From contig NC_135997.1 in NCBI RefSeq assembly GCF_048128805.1, forward strand, positions 5,644,116 to 5,708,115: DNA of 64,000 nt. Direction: 5' to 3'. Of this stretch, positions 59,931 through 64,000 are shown piece by piece. How positions within the stretch are numbered: the stretch's first letter is position 1; each line of letters opens with the position of its first letter. The position numbers and the translations under genes were made by a program. Under the pieces are notes generated by a model. The model searched no databases, was not told where the DNA came from, and worked only from the letters and a program-made list of their open reading frames with translations. Source of the DNA: Centroberyx gerrardi (lineage: Eukaryota; Chordata; Actinopteri; Beryciformes; Berycidae).

Positions 59931-61455
59931 TGGGAACTAAGACCTGTTTCCATTGAGGAACCGCTTCCAGTGTTTCTGTTACTGCCTTATCAATTTCCTG
60001 TTTTTTCTGTGTTCTTTTTTTAATGGAACAAAATGCACAATTTCGAACTCGCTATTTAATTGTCTTCCTCTCCATTCTCCCTTGGTCTGCTATGTGTGCG
60101 AGAGACTGTGAAGTCCAGTGAGGCAGGGGGTGAACAGAGTGTGTTTAGTTCAGTTCTCTGCAGCAAAAGAGCAGTTATCTTGTACAATAGCTGAGGTACG
60201 TAGCAGCATAGCAAACATAGCAGCGCTAGAAAGAAGCTCAAAAAGAAGATTGAAAAGGTGGCTACATTTCTATTGTCTACTTTCTCCTTCAATCTCCTCC
60301 CGAGCCTCGAAGAACTGAACACACTTTTCTCCAAGAACACACACTCTCCTCACTATGTCAGGTCACAACCTTGCAATCACACACAGTGTACAGTTGTGTG
60401 ATGTGTGTACAGTTTTAGAGGCTGGAGTCATTTTGAGGTCAAATGACTAATACCATAATAAAACAATATGGTATTAGCAGTTAATAATATATTTTTTTCA
60501 TTCTAATTTGAGATTGGTAGCGGAAATTAAATTGGATGGATTTTGCATGCATAGAAAACAATATATCATTCTTTTCAGCCTATATTTCAATAATACATGG
60601 ACAGACTAATCTTCCTTCTGGAAACCAATGAAACAATATGAAAAATGAAATCAAACAGAGTTGATACAAAAAAGATTCAGGAAAGCATCTCTCTTTTTAG
60701 ATAAACACAAAGCAGATGTCCTATAGCTGACATGTTACTTAGTCTACATTTAGGTTGGCACCAAAAAATGATTTGGACCACATCATTTCCAATCAGTAAA
60801 GAAACTTGTCTCTTGCTGTCAGCCAAGCAGAGAGACACTACACTTTAGATAGATGGCTTAACACAACAAAATATTCAGCAGTGGCCACATTGAAAGGAGA
60901 AAAAAAAATGCTGACCACATTTTGGCCAGTTGGGGTCAGTAAGCTTTTTGTCTGGTGATTAATTCTGTTCATTTTGATATCTGAGTATATAACCACACAC
61001 TAAGAAAAGGTCAAAACTGTCTCATTCTTTTTTGCCAGTTAATGGCTCATTATCATTCAAATCAATGCCATTTGCCAACCCTTTGGAAAATTCCTAAGGA
61101 AATTTGAATGCTTAAATTAATATGAAAAATCGTACCAGATGTCAATAAATAAATTAAATTAGAATTGGTTGGGAAATCTGTAGGAAATCAGTGGTTGGTT
61201 CAGTCAATGTCACAACCACATTGCGTGGATGTCATATCCATAACAGCTAATTTTCAGCTGTTTTGTTACTAACATGATGCAAACAGTGACGTAATCCAAG
61301 TTGTTCACTGTTCTGTTTTTGTCCTGAAGGGGCTAAAATGCCATTGTGCAAGTCGTTTGTTTACATAAAAAATGGCCTGTGTTTGAGCCTCCAGTCTGAC
61401 ATCATTGTTCAGTCTTAGTTTATTGTTGTCGGTCATCCAACTCGTCCTTCCTCAG

Positions 61456-61570
61456 GTATCCATTGTGTGGCCTGACCAGCACACCAGTGTGTTTGACCCA
61501 GAGTGGCTAAGGAAACGCTGCTTCTCTCCTGTTGCCAGACAAGCAATGCAAGAAGAGCTTTTCATCAATG
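61456..61570 (+). CDS. bbox1: bbox1 second coding exon
   Basis: Bounded by TTCCTCAG and AATG|GTGAGA; enters in phase 0 and exits in phase 1. It encodes VSIVWPDQHTSVFDPEWLRK followed by RCFSPVARQAMQEELFIN. WPD-H-S-F, WL+KRCFS and ELF are the same landmarks as in human BBOX1 (WPDEHYSEF, WLKKRCFS, ELF). The His of WPDQH is the fourth zinc ligand. The downstream exons with the 2-oxoglutarate dioxygenase HxD...H site were looked for up to 64000 and not seen, so the gene runs off the window. Confidence 0.96.
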
Positions 61571-63293
61571 GTGAGACCAAATTTTATATTTTTCATTTAC
61601 ATTTTAGTATATCTGTGTTTGTATTTGAAAATGTAATGAATTGGCATTGGGGACCATCTCGTTTTATGTGTGGATAGCTAAGTGTTCTGTATGTTCCATG
61701 TAGATCAAGGGCCTGGAGACTGTGCATGCACAAAAAGTATACACATGCATCTCTGCATGCAGAATGTGGGATTTGAATAAGATCTACTTGACATTAGAAT
61801 GCACTCACCTCGTCCCAGATGTGTAGCCTTAGCCTATACCATGCAGCACAGTTTGAAGTTAGTGGTGTTGTGACATATGGGATAGTAATGAATGGATAAA
61901 AAGAAGGGGCACAATGCGTAAAACTATTGCCATTTACAAAGAAGCCTATATAAACTATACTTTCACTATAGATTCACTGCTGCAATTAATGATTATTTTG
62001 TAATTGATTATTCTGTCGATTATTTTATTGATGTAATGGCCAAAGAGTTGATTTTCAAAGCGAACTGTGAATATTATTATATACAGCTTTTTCAAAGAGG
62101 TACAACATGCCATCATGTGCGTCAGATTGCATGGATCCTGTACTTTTTTTTTTTTTCAGGTGTTATTGCGTGTCAGTTACTGCTGTGATGTGCCATTTCA
62201 GCTTTGCACATTGCATCAAGAACCATATTATTGGGTTTCTCTCAACAGTAGTCCAATGCTTTGGATGTTCAGAGTCAGTAGCATATTTCATGGTGTTTTA
62301 TTGTAAAACACTTCATCAAGACGACCATTTAATCATCTGTCATCTTTTCCTTCCACCAAGGGCTTCCTTGGAAAGTGTTGCGTAATCTGTACGATGTCCC
62401 TCATGACGGTTCATGTCTGTTTTTAAAGTCAGTATCAAAATCAACCAGCAGGAGATTCTGCTTCTGAAGTGTTGGACATAAGTGCAGTAATTTCAGTGTT
62501 CCCTTAACATTTAGATGTCTCATTCCTTGAACGTTTGTTAATGAAGGCAGAGTGTGTAACAGTAATGTCTAAGTTACTCAACCAAAATTAATTAGGCCCT
62601 AACATTTGTGGAAACATCAAAAAAGTGTATTCTGCGATGCTATTGTGGACATTTTTTTCTCTTTTTGATATGCAGTGGAGAAGTTTCTTGCATTGTTGTG
62701 CCATCATCACTTTTTACCATTTATTTTTTTATTAGTACTGCCAATACTAGTGCTTTCAAACAGTGTATCCTATGTTTTTGCTGGACAGAGTCAACCTCAC
62801 TGACAATGAAAGTAAACAGGTAAACTGGTTAACACTTAACAGGTAAACAGGTAAACACTGGGCATTTCAACAACCATTTATGACTAATAGTGAGAACTGA
62901 CGGCTTGTGAACAAAGTGCTTGTTCACGTGCGCACCAATCCACAATCTCTGTAATTTAGCAGCAGCTCTCAGATGTGAATGTGTGTAATTGTGTGAATGT
63001 GAAGCAAAGCATTGCTGAAAATGAGCAAACCTTCCCTGGGGGATAAAAAAAAAAAGTCACCCCTGATCTAAACTGTAATTTCCTCACGTTTTTTTTTGTT
63101 TGTAACATTACAAGGTCGTTAAGAAAGGTAGTTCTTCTAAAGACAGGAAAGAGAACAGATTTTACAGTGCATTTACAACGGCCCAATACACTTTACAATC
63201 TAGCAGACAGGAGAGGAGAAAGTTCAGCTGTGGTACAAGGTTGCGGCGTTTCAGCGGAGCGGGGGATGGACTGTGGATGGTTTGTGTACTCAC
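61571..63293 (+). other. bbox1 intron, no further exon seen
   Basis: No sequence resembling the next bbox1 coding segment was found. A short block at about 61975-62060 (CTGCTGCAATTAATGATTAT, then GATTATTCTGTCGATTATTT) is a piece of a common fish interspersed repeat. A minus-strand donor-like GACGAG|GTGAGTG occurs near 61808. Confidence 0.5.
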
Positions 63294-63811
63294 GTGGTCC
63301 TGAAGGACCCACAGGGCTGAGCGGCTCCTGCTCTGTCTCTGTTCCAGACTGATTAAGGGGTATGTGTGTGTCGGCTGCAGAACTCCCTCTCTCCTGTAGC
63401 TGAAGTGTAAAGAGATCCCCCCATAGCATTGTACAGATAGACACACACACACATACACACATTTTCTAGTGTTTTTTTTTGTTTTTTTTTCCAACCACTG
63501 CTAGCTCAGAGCCAGGAGTGCTCCCAGAAGACAGAGCTCGGCTCGGTCTGCCTGCACGCACACACACACAAACACAATACAACATGACACACACACACAC
63601 GTAGTCTCTGGGTTTAATTATTTCCTCCTGAGTGCCAGCCTGAAATTCCTCCTGCCGAAAAATACCGGAAAGGTCTATATTTTCAATTGGATGATGAACA
63701 GTGTTCACTTCTGAGGGTTTTCTGCTCACATCCTCACTCTTTCTCTCTCTCTCCATGACGTTAACTCACCGAGGCGTAGTCCGCGGTCAGGGTCTCTGTT
63801 TCCTTTTTCAT
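63294..63811 (-). CDS. possible minus-strand spliced gene, unidentified
   Basis: Two minus-strand segments have good exon signals. (a) The ATG at 63811 reads MKKETETLTADYAS to a consensus donor TCG|GTGAGT at 63770/63769. (b) The acceptor CTCTTTACACTTCAG opens 63399-63294, which reads LQERGSSAADTHIPLNQSGT then ETEQEPLSPVGPSGP, to the donor CCAC|GTGAGT; a second frame is also open. A further open stretch at about 63722-63602 (KPSEVNTVHHPIENIDLSGI, FRQEEFQAGTQEEIIKPRDY) lies between them, but its best acceptor does not match the phase of (a). No family recognised. It lies inside or beside bbox1 on the opposite strand, and CA/GT repeats nearby weaken the case. Confidence 0.2.
63431..63600. repeat. 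clustered (CA)n tracts
   Basis: Three short CA runs (about 63440-63460, 63557-63572 and 63585-63600) separated by unique sequence. The VCVCV-rich frames on the minus strand are products of these repeats. Confidence 0.85.
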
Positions 63812-64000
63812 GCAGTGCACCTATATTTTACAGGCCCGGGTCTGCCTGTAAAAGTGTTCTCAACAGTGAAAGTGTAGCGCGCACGGGACACTGTGAGGTC
63901 AATATGATAATAGGAGCTGTGGGGATATTACTCAGACTACACCATACCTCTTTTTTTCTTTTTTTTTCTTTTCTTTTTTGTCTGGTGTCTGGCGTAATGT

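Larger units (their letters stand above)
58379..61455 (+). other. bbox1 intron between coding exons 1 and 2
   Basis: A phase 0 intron with donor AAG|GTAGGC and acceptor TTCCTCAG. It contains repeat blocks (58850-59930) with a TTAA-ended MITE inserted. No other gene is recognised in it. Confidence 0.8.

Noticed and set aside
62067..62385. Frames with CHFSFAHCIKN considered as a further bbox1 exon
   Set aside because: The resemblance to a His/Cys segment of BBOX1 covers only a few residues, with no splice sites and no WGS or HTDYP-like blocks.

Overview
The window is vertebrate DNA and almost certainly comes from a teleost, probably a spiny-rayed fish. It has spliced genes with GT-AG introns, low gene density, abundant CA, GT, CT and GA microsatellites, and many fish-type transposon remnants (hAT MITEs, TTAA-ended elements, a Tc1-like fossil, L2/CR1-like LINEs, a tRNA-derived SINE). 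Three protein-coding genes are recognisable: muc15 (minus strand, 12.2-17.7 kb), fibin (plus strand, 52.3-52.9 kb) and the 5' part of bbox1 (plus strand, from about 56.6 kb and running off the right end). From memory, this order and orientation match human 11p14 (MUC15 minus, FIBIN plus, BBOX1 plus), which supports each call.

Layout. 1-12.2 kb is gene-free and contains a TTAA-ended repeat, a long CT tract and a complete 1.2 kb non-autonomous hAT element with a perfect 8-bp target duplication. 12.2-17.7 kb holds three coding exons of muc15, and a candidate 5' non-coding exon with a TATA box lies near 22.3-22.6 kb. Muc15 intron 1 holds a second hAT MITE with a perfect target duplication and a badly decayed L2-type LINE. 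23-52 kb is a long intergenic stretch in which I recognise only repeats: LINE tails, LINE reverse-transcriptase fossils on both strands, a Harbinger-like fragment, a Tc1 fossil, fold-backs, and a SINE inserted into a LINE. Fibin is a single-exon secreted-protein gene with a TATA-like box and a poly(A) signal. Bbox1 contributes a likely CpG-rich 5' UTR exon and two coding exons. The remaining exons, including those for the catalytic HxD...H site, must lie beyond position 64000.

The three genes do not form a pathway. Muc15 encodes a membrane mucin, fibin a secreted factor linked to fin and limb bud initiation, and bbox1 a carnitine-biosynthesis dioxygenase. They are neighbours through conserved synteny.

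I found no strong evidence for a wholly new biological system. The observations most worth checking are: a mitochondrial-presequence-like N-terminal extension on Bbox1; a possible minus-strand spliced gene inside the last visible bbox1 intron (63.3-63.8 kb); a possible divergent transcript with a 55-codon ORF opposite the muc15 promoter; an unrecognised 75-codon minus-strand ORF at 46.1 kb; and several transposon insertions whose histories can be read from their target duplications.
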